This document shows positions 53,491 through 61,650 of a stretch of DNA of 64,000 nucleotides, in pieces. Source of the stretch: Acidocella aquatica (GTDB lineage Bacteria; Pseudomonadota; Alphaproteobacteria; Acetobacterales; Acetobacteraceae); assembly GCF_030160635.1 (NCBI RefSeq), contig NZ_BSOS01000033.1, positions 34,014 to 98,013 on the forward strand. The letters run 5' to 3'. Position numbers and translations under genes: made by a program. The notes below the pieces were generated by a model, which saw only the letters and a program-made list of their open reading frames with translations, was not told where the DNA came from and did no database searches. Within the stretch, counting starts at the first letter, position 1, and the number at the start of each line of letters is the position of its first letter.

Positions 53491-53550
53491 ATGGCGCATG
53501 CAATCAATAAGTTATCGGCAGCCAAGGTGAAAAATGCGGGCCCCGGATTG
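53491..53550 (+). pseudogene. N-terminal stump of a tyrosine-type integrase
   Basis: An ATG at 53491, 145 bases after the tRNA, reads MAHAINKLSAAKVKNAGPGL. This matches the opening of tRNA-associated tyrosine integrases (pattern INKLSxxKVxxxxxPG, normally followed by a DGGGLYL motif). The similarity ends at about 53550, where the flavin-oxidoreductase fragment begins in a different frame. The 140 bases before it contain GGGGGGGTATTTGTGG and similar G-rich runs of the type often seen just upstream of such integrases. Confidence 0.6.
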
Positions 53551-54096
53551 CGTGGAGCAAGTGCGGCCGTGCATATCGTGCAATCAAGGCTGTGTTGGCG
53601 GTCTGCTGACCTCGCCCCGGCTGGGCTGCGCGGTGAATCCCGCCGTTGGTGCGGAACTTATGCTTGCGGAGGATCTTATTGTTTCCACCAAAGAGCCGAA
53701 AAAAGTTCTGGTGATCGGTGGCGGACCCGCGGGGATGGAAGCGGCGCGCATGGCGGCACTTAGCGGCCGCCATGTAACGCTGCTGGCGGCGCGGCCAAAA
53801 CTTGGTGGCAACATCAACATCTCCAAACTGGCGCCGCGGCTGAAAACCCTGGCGGACATAACCATTTGGCAGGAACAGGAACGCTACCGTCTCGGCGTAG
53901 AAGTGCAACATTTATGTTGAGGCGGAGGACGTTCTGGCTGAAAAGCCCGATGCAGTGGCCGTGGCAACGGGTGGCCTGCCCGGGATGGATGGCGTGCAGA
54001 TTGCCGCGCCGGGTGCCGGTGCTGGAAATTGCTGGTGATGCAAAGACGCCGCGTGATTTGCAGGCGGCGATCCGTGAGGACGGCATGAGCACAGCG
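53551..54096 (+). pseudogene. Degraded NADH:flavin oxidoreductase, C-terminal half
   Basis: Reads EQVRPCISCNQGCVGGLLTS from about 53553, the iron-sulfur region of the 2,4-dienoyl-CoA-reductase/Old-Yellow-type family. It then has the NAD-binding VLVIGGGPAGMEAARMAALS. Near 53910 the frame breaks, continuing one frame over as YVEAEDVLAEKPDAVAVATG. It ends with VLEIAGDAKTPRDLQAAIRE in another frame. The N-terminal catalytic barrel (about 350 residues) is missing. The intact family member would be about 650 residues long. Confidence 0.75.
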
Positions 54097-54156
54097 AATT
54101 TTGATTGCGATGTAATTATCATCGGTCCCCAGGCATGGGGTCATCGACCTCACTGA
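54084..54156 (+). pseudogene. N-terminal fragment of an FAD-dependent monooxygenase
   Basis: From ATG 54084 it reads MSTANFDCDVIIIG, which is the FAD-binding beta strand and the start of the GxGxxG loop of aromatic-ring hydroxylases. Bases then diverge (GPQAWGHRPH, stop), so only about 14 residues survive. The ATG overlaps the end of the oxidoreductase remnant, suggesting the two genes once formed an operon. Confidence 0.4.
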
Positions 54157-54516
54157 CCGTCAGAGAATCAAGATTGTACGCAGTCAGATGAGCAGCCCTC
54201 ACCGGCACCCTAAAATTTTTGGGCCATGGAGCCGAGCCCAGATGCATTTCCCGGCATGCTCATCCCGTCTTTTCTCGTAGCCAGCGTATCGTGCGCTATA
54301 TGTATAACAAATGTCACTAGCCGAGTGTGGCTTGCACTGTTTTACACAAATCAGAATCTGATGCGCATGAGTTCGCCAGATCCGGCGTATGTGCGAAGAG
54401 GGATGAAGGAACGGTTAAGACCATTGCAGGGAAAATAAGATGTACCAGATTGTGTGGCCTGATTTTCGATTTTATATCTTTCCAAGGAATCACGGAAGAG
54501 ATCGATAATCTGCGCG
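54157..54516. other. Low-GC stretch without recognisable gene
   Basis: About 360 bases between the fragments and the MarR gene. Short open frames (for example 54226-54438, plus) lack a ribosome site and resemble nothing I know. Base composition is visibly more A+T-rich than in the ribosomal region, consistent with foreign or decayed DNA. Confidence 0.5.
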
Positions 54517-55029
54517 CTACTCCTTGCGCAGGTTCTTTTTTACCCGGGTCAGCATGTCAGCAAGCCCCGCGCGCTCTTCTGGCGAAAAACCTTTGAGGAC
54601 TGTACGGTTAAGCTTTTTTTCGGCTTTGCGCATTTCACGGATAAGATCATGGGCCGCTGGCGCGAGGTAGATTTGCCAAACACGGCGATCATCGGGGTTT
54701 GACTTGCGCTCGATCAAACCGCTGGTTTCAAGCCGGTCGATGATCGCCCCCAGCGTCACCTTTCCAATGTCGAGCAAGGTCGCCAATTCGCGCTGCATAA
54801 TGCCTTCGTTGCGCGAAATATGAGCAACAACCCACCATTGTGAACGGGTAACACCCAGCGGCTTCATCAACTGGTCGAAGGCGCTACGGCGAAGGCGCGA
54901 TACGTCGTGAAGCAGGAAACCAATCCGAAGGTCAAGCGTGTCCATCGCAGAAACTCCTGGCATGCTAAAGAGTTCCTCGAACTCCTCCTCTTCGGCCTCA
55001 ACCAAATCCGCACTATTATCCTTAGCCAT
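54517..55029 (-). CDS. MarR-family transcriptional regulator
   Basis: The 170-residue winged-helix protein has an acidic N-terminal tail (EAEEEEFEELF) and then the MarR core. Features are GVTRSQWWVVAHISRNEGIM, the recognition region LATLLDIGKVTLGAIIDRLE, and the wing SGLIERKSNPDDRRVWQIYL. Members near aromatic or aryl-CoA catabolic genes usually bind the CoA-thioester intermediate and release DNA. That ligand is inferred from context only. Its promoter holds a perfect palindrome (55052-55068). It is the only regulator seen in this catabolic region. Confidence 0.92.
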   Translation of the reverse strand: MAKDNSADLVEAEEEEFEELFSMPGVSAMDTLDLRIGFLLHDVSRLRRSAFDQLMKPLGVTRSQWWVVAHISRNEGIMQRELATLLDIGKVTLGAIIDRLETSGLIERKSNPDDRRVWQIYLAPAAHDLIREMRKAEKKLNRTVLKGFSPEERAGLADMLTRVKKNLRKE

Positions 55030-55051
55030 TTTAGCCCTGAATTTATATAAA

Positions 55052-55068
55052 ATCTGCCATTAGCAGAT
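55052..55068 (-). promoter_or_regulatory. Palindromic operator candidate of the MarR gene
   Basis: ATCTGC-CATTA-GCAGAT, a perfect 6-bp inverted repeat, lies 23-39 bases upstream of the MarR start. On the minus strand it lies downstream of a TTGCAA element and just upstream of a TATATAAA stretch, so a bound dimer would cover the promoter. This fits autoregulation. Confidence 0.55.
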
Positions 55069-55107
55069 ACTTGCAACGCGTACAATAAGTAAAGATGCCA
55101 ATCTATC

Positions 55108-55695
55108 CTACTCATCGGCGCAACGGACGTTATAACGACCGCATAATCGTTTCCATAGGCATTTCCGACACCCCCATGGCGTAGCGATGCCCTCGCGCGC
55201 CGCCACCAGGCATTTGCCGGCAAAGGCACGTGCCACCTTGATTTGCATCTTCACGGTAGCCAGTTTTACCTTGACCAGTGGCAGATCGAACAATGATTTT
55301 TCGAAGCCTTGCCGCTCGCCCAAATAGGCGATGGCCTTATGCAACGCGAGTTCGCAAGCTGCCACGCAACGCGCCGCATACAGCGTGCGTGTAACGCTGA
55401 GTGTGCGCGCGGCCTGGCTGATGCCGCTGGCCGCCGGCCCGCCCAGCAGCCGGTCTTCACCGGCGCGCACGTCCTGGAAGAATAATTCACCAAGATTGCT
55501 GCAGCCACGCAGCATCGTCTCGAACGGCTTGCCTTTGCTCACACCCGGCGTGTGAGCGTCAACGAGGAACAGGCCAAAACGCGAGTTTGGTTCGCCATCC
55601 TTTATCCGCGCGGCCAGCAGGCAAACATCAAGATGGTTGGCGTTGGTGATCCATGCTTTCGAACCAGTGATCACCCAGTGATCGCGATCTCTCAC
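55108..55695 (-). pseudogene. Acyl-CoA dehydrogenase remnant, truncated at both ends
   Basis: The fragment begins in the middle domain (DHWVITGSKAWITNANHLDV) and continues through PNSRFGLFLVDAHTPGVSKG, LGELFFQDVRAGEDRLLGG and ACELALHKAIAYLGERQGF. About 130 N-terminal residues are absent. After AREGIA the sequence loses similarity, and the expected QLHGGxGY C-terminal helix is not found in any frame. The upstream DNA at 55696-55780 does not encode the missing part. It lies between the MarR gene and an intact crotonase, pointing away from the latter. Confidence 0.8.
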
Positions 55696-55865
55696 CGCGC
55701 TAGGTATGGTTGATTTTCTTTATGCCCCGCATGATTTTTTGCTTCCTTCAGGTCTATGCAGTTTTCAGTGCGTTAGGCTAATTGTCAATAAGTAGTCCTT
55801 TCTTACTTGCGACGGATTACGCGAGGTGCTTAAAATATAGAAAAACAAGCTCCAGGAGGACCAGA

Positions 55866-56684
55866 ATGACGACCGGAAAACCGGACCGGAGTGACTTTTC
55901 CGTCAACATCGAAGGCGGCTTGGCGACATTGACCTTTACTCGTCCGGAAAAAGCCAACGCCTTCCACCCGCGCATGATTGAACCTATGCGTGCATTTTTC
56001 AACGAGTTGCGGCATCGTCCTGATGTGCGGGCAGTGCTGATCCGTGGCGAGGGGCGGCATTTCATGGCCGGTGGCGATCTGGAGTCACTCGGCGACCCTG
56101 CCGCAAAGAGCGATGCCGATATCACCCTGGAAAATGAGACCCATATTCAGCGCTACAACGAGATGATCCGCGTGATGCACCGGTTGAACCAGCCGGTGGT
56201 GGCCAGTGTGCAGGGCGGCGCTGCCGGCGCGGCTGTTGGCTTCATTGGCGCGTGCGATATCGTGATCGCCGCCGATACCGCGTTCTTCTGGGCCGCGCAT
56301 ATCCTGCATGGCGGCAGTAACGATGGCCTGCTGACCTATTTCCTGCCGCGGCATGTTGGCTTGCGCAAATCACTGGAAATGGCGCTGCTGGGCGACCGCA
56401 TCAAGGCGCCCGAGGCGAAGGAAATCGGTCTCGTCAACTTTGTCGTGCCGGAGGCCGAACTCGCCGCGGAAACAGAGAAACTTCTGGCCCGGCTCGCCAA
56501 AGGGCCAACTCAAGGGTATGGCAAAATCAAGCGGCTGATCTACGCGTCTTTTGCGAACTCCATGCTTCAACAAGGCGCGTTGGAAGCGGAAGCCTATGCC
56601 TCTGTCGCGCATAGCGCCGACGTTAAGGAGGGGCTGCGCGCCTTTTTTGAGGGCAAACGCGAACCAGACTTCAAGGGGCGCTGA
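55866..56684 (+). CDS. Enoyl-CoA hydratase/isomerase family protein
   Basis: A 272-residue crotonase-fold protein from the ATG at 55866, which follows CCAGGAGGA. It shows ATLTFTRPEKANAFHPRMIE, the CoA-binding/oxyanion segment GRHFMAGGDLESLG, and VVASVQGGAAGAAVGFIGAC. The region that normally holds the two catalytic Glu residues reads FFWAAHILHGGSNDGLLTYF, with no Glu, so simple hydratase activity is doubtful; isomerase, hydrolase or another crotonase chemistry is possible. It starts an apparent two-gene operon with the acyl-CoA dehydrogenase 3 bp downstream. Confidence 0.88.
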   Translation: MTTGKPDRSDFSVNIEGGLATLTFTRPEKANAFHPRMIEPMRAFFNELRHRPDVRAVLIRGEGRHFMAGGDLESLGDPAAKSDADITLENETHIQRYNEMIRVMHRLNQPVVASVQGGAAGAAVGFIGACDIVIAADTAFFWAAHILHGGSNDGLLTYFLPRHVGLRKSLEMALLGDRIKAPEAKEIGLVNFVVPEAELAAETEKLLARLAKGPTQGYGKIKRLIYASFANSMLQQGALEAEAYASVAHSADVKEGLRAFFEGKREPDFKGR

Positions 56685-56687
56685 AGC

Positions 56688-57824
56688 ATGGCCGTTAGTG
56701 TCTATAGCACCGAGCATGAAATCTTCCGCCGCAGCCTGCGCGCGTTCCTGGCACGCGAGGTAACTCCATATTACCAGGATTGGGAAGAGGCCCACCTGCC
56801 GGACCGTAATTTCTGGCGCAAGGCAGGGCCGGAAGGTTTTATCGGCGCCGCGCTGCCGGAAGCCTACGGCGGACCGGGTGGTGATTTCCTGCACCATATC
56901 ATCGTGGCGCAGGAGCTCGGTGCCTGCCCCGGCGCTGAAACGGCAGGCGTGTTGCTGCAGGAGGACCTGCCAGCCTTTCACATTTTTAATTTTGGCACTG
57001 AGGCACAGAAGAATAAATGGCTGCCGCGCGTGGTTTCCGGCGAAACGGTGCTCACGGTTGCCATGACCGAGCCGCACACGGGCAGCGACCTTGCGGCCAT
57101 CCGCACCACCGCGGTTCGCGATGGCGATGAATATGTGATCAACGGGGCCAAGCTCTATATTTCCGGCGGGCTGATTGCCGATCTTGCGATCGTCGCGGTG
57201 AAAACTGATCCGGCGGCCGGCGCCAAAGGGGTCTCGTTGTTCCTGGTGGAACTGGATTCACCAGGCATCACCCGCGGCAAGCCGCTAAAGAAGATGGGCA
57301 TGAACGCGGGCGATAACGCCGAGTTGTTTTTTGACAATTTGCGCGTGCCCTCCTCGGCCATGCTCGGCCGTGAGGGCGGCGGTTTTGGCGTACTCATGTC
57401 CGAACTGCCCCGCGAGCGGTTGTTGATCGCAGTGCGCTCCTTGGGAGAAGCGCAACGAGCCTTCGATCTCACGGTGGAATTCACCCGTCAGCGCACCGCC
57501 TTTGGCAGCCGGGTGATCGATTTCCAAAATAGTCAGTTCGTGTTGGCGTCAATGAAGACCGATCTGGCCCAGGGCCACGCATTCTTAAACCAATGCATCG
57601 GACAGGCGATGGCCGGCGGGCTGGACAATGTCCGTTCAGCCATGGCGAAGTTGTGGATCACCGAAATGCAGGGCCGGGTGATGGACCAATGCGTGCAACT
57701 GCATGGCGGCGCGGGGTATATGGATGAATACCAGATTTCCAAACTATACACCGCCGCCCGGGTAACGCGCATCTACGGTGGATCATCGGAGATCATGCGG
57801 CTTTCAATCGCCCGATCAATCTGA
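56688..57824 (+). CDS. Acyl-CoA dehydrogenase, long-chain-type active site
   Basis: A 378-residue flavoenzyme that forms the alpha-beta double bond of an acyl-CoA. It shows the FAD-binding VAMTEPHTGSDLAAIRTTAV, FFDNLRVPSSAMLGREGGGF, and HGGAGYMDEYQISKLYTAAR. The C-terminal motif is RIYGGSSEIMRL, with Gly where short/medium-chain enzymes have the catalytic Glu. In long-chain and isovaleryl enzymes the base lies instead in a helix like LPRERLLIAV, which is present here. It is co-transcribed with the crotonase. Confidence 0.93.
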   Translation: MAVSVYSTEHEIFRRSLRAFLAREVTPYYQDWEEAHLPDRNFWRKAGPEGFIGAALPEAYGGPGGDFLHHIIVAQELGACPGAETAGVLLQEDLPAFHIFNFGTEAQKNKWLPRVVSGETVLTVAMTEPHTGSDLAAIRTTAVRDGDEYVINGAKLYISGGLIADLAIVAVKTDPAAGAKGVSLFLVELDSPGITRGKPLKKMGMNAGDNAELFFDNLRVPSSAMLGREGGGFGVLMSELPRERLLIAVRSLGEAQRAFDLTVEFTRQRTAFGSRVIDFQNSQFVLASMKTDLAQGHAFLNQCIGQAMAGGLDNVRSAMAKLWITEMQGRVMDQCVQLHGGAGYMDEYQISKLYTAARVTRIYGGSSEIMRLSIARSI

Positions 57825-57841
57825 GAGACTGTTTCGTAGAT

Positions 57842-60800
57842 CTACTTTGGCGCCGCCGAGGCGCGATTGAGTAGCCCCGCCTTGCGTGCCTCGGCCTTCG
57901 CGATATTCGCGTCCTTGATATGGCCGAACCCGCGTATTTCATCCGGCAAACCAGCCAGTTCGGCGGCAACCGCCAGATTGGCAGGCGTCAGCCGGGTGAT
58001 CAGATCCAGAATCATCGCCTTATAGTCCGCGATGAGCCGCCGCTCGGTCCGCCGTTCAGCCGTATAGCCAAAAATGTCGAATGCCGTGGCGCGGAGGATC
58101 TTGCCTTTTTGGAGCAGCTTGAAAAAGGGCAGCACCCACGGCCCGAATTCCATTTTCCGTAGCAGGCCACTTGACGGGTCCTTGCGCGCAAGCAGCGGCG
58201 GCGCGAGGTGGAATTTCAGCTTGAAATCACCATCGAAGGAAGCCGCCAAACGGGCAGCCTGCGCGCTGCTGGCATGCAACCGCGCCACTTCATATTCGTC
58301 CTTATAGGTCATCAGCTTGGCAAGGTTGCGTGCAACCGCTTCAGTCAAGACCGTATCGGTCGAGATGGCAGATTCCGCCTTGCGGACCTGCTCCACGACC
58401 GCGCTGTAAGCATCCGCCCATGCCGCGTTCTGGTAGCTGGTCAAAAGCTCAAGGCGTTTGGCGATCACCTCGTCGAGTGATTGGGAGATATCATGCCGGG
58501 TCGCGGCTGCAACCCTGCTGGCAACAGCTTCGGCCGTGGCCGGCTCAGCCGCGGCCACACGCCCCCAGGCAAAAGTTCGCAGATTGGAGCTAACCGAAAT
58601 GCCGTTCAGCCGGATCGCTTCCTCAATCGACCCAATGGATAGTGGCAACAATCCCAACTGCGCGGCAAACCCCACCATGAACATATTGGTGGCAATCGAG
58701 TCTCCCAGAATGCCGGTTGCCAGCGTTGTTGCATCGACAAAGTGGGTTAGCCCGGCGCCGACCACGTCATCAATGCTTTTCACCAAACGTCCACTGCCGA
58801 AATCCATTTTCGCATTGGCCTGGAACTGCGCGGTTGGCACGACGTGGCTGTTGACGAGCGCGCGTGTTTCACCGGCGCGCGCGGTTTGCAGCACTTCCTT
58901 GCCGGAGGTGACGACAAGGTCGCAGCCGAGGATCAGGCTGGCCATGCCCGGCCCCATGCGCGGCGCGAAAATCGTTTCTGGCGAAGCCCCGATCCGCAAA
59001 TGGCTCAGCACGGCGCCACCTTTTTGCGCCATGCCGGTCATATCCATGATGGTCGCACCCTTGCCCTCAATGTGCGCCGCCATACCGAGCACGGCGGAGA
59101 CGGTGAGGACGCCGGTGCCGCCGATGCCGGTGACGAGCACATCATAGTTCGCGCCCATCGCCGCCGCGGCCGGCAAGGGGATGCGCGCCAATGCCGCCGT
59201 GAGCACGTCACCATCCGCGGAGGCTTCGGCCTTGCGCAACGTGCCACCTTCAACGGTCACGAAGCTTGGGCAAAAGCCTTTCAGGCAGCTGAAATCCTTG
59301 TTGCAGCTCGATTGGTCGATCACCCGCTTGCGACCAAATTCGGTATCAAGCGGCTGCACTGACATGCAATTGGATTGCACCGAACAATCGCCGCACCCTT
59401 CACAAACATCCTCGTTGATAAGCACGCGCTTGTTCGGATCCGGAAACTTGCCGCGCTTGCGGCGGCGGCGCTTCTCGGAGGCGCAGGTCTGGTCGTAAAT
59501 GATCGCCGTCACGCCGGGCTTTTCACGCAGTTCGCGCTGAATTTTGTCCAGTTCGTCGCGGTGATGAATGCTGGTGCCATCCGGCCAGGTGACGGCGGGG
59601 TATTTATGCGGCTCGTCGGTTACCACGATAACCGGCTTCACGCCTTCCCAGAAGAGTTGCTGGGCGAGTTGGAGAACTGAGAGTTCACCCTCCAGCGGCT
59701 GACCACCGGTCATGGCAATCGCATCGTTATATAGCAGTTTGTAGGTGATATTGCGCTTGGCGGCGACCGCGGCGCGAATGGCGAGAATGCCGGAGTGGAA
59801 ATAGGTGCCGTCTCCCAGATTCTGAAAAACATGCTTCACGCCATCAACAAAAGGCGACAGCCCAAGCCAGATGGCACCCTCAGAGCCCATCTGCCCGGTC
59901 CAGGCGTGCGGGCGGTCCGGCATGAAATAGGCGGCCAGCGCATGACAGCCGACCCCCTGGAAGGCAACGGAGCCTTCGGGGATGCGGGTTGAGGTATTGT
60001 GCGGGCAGCCGGAACAGAAATAGGCGGTGCGGATGACATTTGAGCCAACGGCGTTGATGCCCTTCTCATACCCCGCTTTGATCCGCGCCATCCGCTCTTC
60101 AAGCGCGGCATCGGCCAGGCCAAGGGCCTGCAGGCGGTTGAACAGCGCCTCGCGGATGATTGCGGCATTGAGATCGCCGGCGGCGGGCAGCAGCGTGCGC
60201 CCGGCCTCGTCCTGCTTGCCAACGAGCGAGGGCCGGCCAGCATCCATGTTGAAGAGAATCCGCGAGAGCTGCGTCTCGATGAAGGCGCGCTTTTCCTCGA
60301 TGACGAAAATTTGGCGATGGCCACGCGCGAATGCGGTGGCACCCACCGGGTCGAGCGGCCAGGTGAGCCCCAGTTTGTAGAGCCGGATGCCAAGTTGCGC
60401 GGCACGGGCGTCATCAATACCAAGGTCGCTGAGCGCCTGGCGTACATCGAGATATGGCTTGCCGGTGGTGACAATGCCAAGTTCGCGGCGCGGACCGTCG
60501 ATGATAATACGGTCCAGCCCGTTGACGCGCGCAAACGCCTGCGCGGCAGCCGGGCGCACGTTGATCGCGCGATCCTCCTGCGGCGCGGGAAAATCATTGC
60601 GGCGTAAATTCAGACCGCCGGCTGGCATCTTGAAGTCGGCGTCACCCGGCAAAATGATGTTCGCGCGTCCGTTTTCGGCATGAATGGAAGCTGTTACTTC
60701 CAGCGTATCGTTGGTGGCCTTCAACGCGATCCACGCTCCGCAATAGCGCGACATCGCCCATCCATAGAGACCGAACTCAAGAATTTCCTGCGTGTTGGAC

Positions 60801-61318
60801 GGATAGAGGATTGGGATAACCGCGGATTCCAGCGCCTGCTCGGATTGATGGCAGGTCGCCGAGGACTTGCCCGCATGGTCATCGCCGGCAACCACCAATA
60901 CGCCGCCATGCTTTGCCGCACCTTCGAAGTTTGCCATCTTCAGCGCTTCGGTGGCGCGATCCACGCCCAGCCCCTTGCCATACCAAATGCCGAACACACC
61001 ATCATATTTCGGCCCTGCAAACCACTCCATTTGTTGCGCGCCGCGAATGGACGTTGCCGCCAACTCCTCGTTCACACCAGGCAGAAATTCAATATTGTGT
61101 TCCGTTAGGAGCTTACCCGCCGCCCATAGCGCGGCATCGTAAGTGCCGATCGGTGAGCCACGATAGCCCGTGATGAAACCGGCGGTGTTCAATCCCGCGG
61201 CGCGGTCCCGGCGATGCTGCACAATCGGCAAGCGCACCAGGGCCTGCATGGACGTCAGGTAAAGCCGCCCGTCCTCCTGCGTGTATTTGTCATCAAGCTG
61301 AACTGCCGTCTTGGTCAT
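57842..61318 (-). CDS. Indolepyruvate ferredoxin oxidoreductase, fused alpha/beta form
   Basis: A 1158-residue fusion of the IorA-like and IorB-like parts, which oxidatively decarboxylates aryl pyruvates (from Trp, Phe, Tyr) to aryl-acetyl-CoA with ferredoxin. The N-terminal pyrimidine-binding half shows GFITGYRGSPIGTYDAALWA. The TPP half shows TAYFCSGCPHNTSTRIPEGS and LLYNDAIAMTGGQP. An iron-sulfur segment has NEDVCEGCGDCSVQSNCMSV and further Cys. The gamma-type domain begins YDVLVTGIGGTGVLTVSAVL. I used ATG 61318 (preceded by GGGAAG) over an upstream GTG. It converges on the dehydrogenase. Confidence 0.92.
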   Translation of the reverse strand: MTKTAVQLDDKYTQEDGRLYLTSMQALVRLPIVQHRRDRAAGLNTAGFITGYRGSPIGTYDAALWAAGKLLTEHNIEFLPGVNEELAATSIRGAQQMEWFAGPKYDGVFGIWYGKGLGVDRATEALKMANFEGAAKHGGVLVVAGDDHAGKSSATCHQSEQALESAVIPILYPSNTQEILEFGLYGWAMSRYCGAWIALKATNDTLEVTASIHAENGRANIILPGDADFKMPAGGLNLRRNDFPAPQEDRAINVRPAAAQAFARVNGLDRIIIDGPRRELGIVTTGKPYLDVRQALSDLGIDDARAAQLGIRLYKLGLTWPLDPVGATAFARGHRQIFVIEEKRAFIETQLSRILFNMDAGRPSLVGKQDEAGRTLLPAAGDLNAAIIREALFNRLQALGLADAALEERMARIKAGYEKGINAVGSNVIRTAYFCSGCPHNTSTRIPEGSVAFQGVGCHALAAYFMPDRPHAWTGQMGSEGAIWLGLSPFVDGVKHVFQNLGDGTYFHSGILAIRAAVAAKRNITYKLLYNDAIAMTGGQPLEGELSVLQLAQQLFWEGVKPVIVVTDEPHKYPAVTWPDGTSIHHRDELDKIQRELREKPGVTAIIYDQTCASEKRRRRKRGKFPDPNKRVLINEDVCEGCGDCSVQSNCMSVQPLDTEFGRKRVIDQSSCNKDFSCLKGFCPSFVTVEGGTLRKAEASADGDVLTAALARIPLPAAAAMGANYDVLVTGIGGTGVLTVSAVLGMAAHIEGKGATIMDMTGMAQKGGAVLSHLRIGASPETIFAPRMGPGMASLILGCDLVVTSGKEVLQTARAGETRALVNSHVVPTAQFQANAKMDFGSGRLVKSIDDVVGAGLTHFVDATTLATGILGDSIATNMFMVGFAAQLGLLPLSIGSIEEAIRLNGISVSSNLRTFAWGRVAAAEPATAEAVASRVAAATRHDISQSLDEVIAKRLELLTSYQNAAWADAYSAVVEQVRKAESAISTDTVLTEAVARNLAKLMTYKDEYEVARLHASSAQAARLAASFDGDFKLKFHLAPPLLARKDPSSGLLRKMEFGPWVLPFFKLLQKGKILRATAFDIFGYTAERRTERRLIADYKAMILDLITRLTPANLAVAAELAGLPDEIRGFGHIKDANIAKAEARKAGLLNRASAAPK

Positions 61319-61381
61319 GCCGATCTTCCCAATGGTGGTGGCTTTTATGGTCACGCCGCCACTCGGTATTTGCGAACAACA

Positions 61382-61432
61382 AATAACATTACATTATTCG
61401 TAAGTCTCGCGTACCACATGACATTACATATT
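61382..61432. promoter_or_regulatory. Repeated motif in the divergent promoter region
   Basis: AATAACATTACATTATT (61382-61398) has inverted AATAA/TTATT arms. ACATTACAT recurs at 61421, exactly 35 bp after the copy at 61386. The motifs lie between the divergent indolepyruvate oxidoreductase gene and the second crotonase gene, in a 330-bp A+T-rich gap, so they may be operators for a shared regulator. Confidence 0.35.
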
Positions 61433-61650
61433 CTGCCTGAACTATGCAATGCCGTAATCCACACGAACGATTGCCGCATTACATCCGCCCGCGTCCGGCT
61501 TGAACACTTCCCGCAAAACCGAAAGACCGCCGGGGCATTTGCATAGTCTCCCAGGACTCGCAAGGAATCATCACGGGGCGCTTGAACTTATGGCAGATCA
61601 GATGCTAGCCATGCACAGAGCAAGATAAATTATGCGCGTAGGAGGCTGCC

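Noticed and set aside
53491..53763. A 90-codon frame downstream of tRNA-Ser as a full gene
   Set aside because: Only its first 20 codons resemble an integrase; the rest is the wrong frame of the oxidoreductase fragment.
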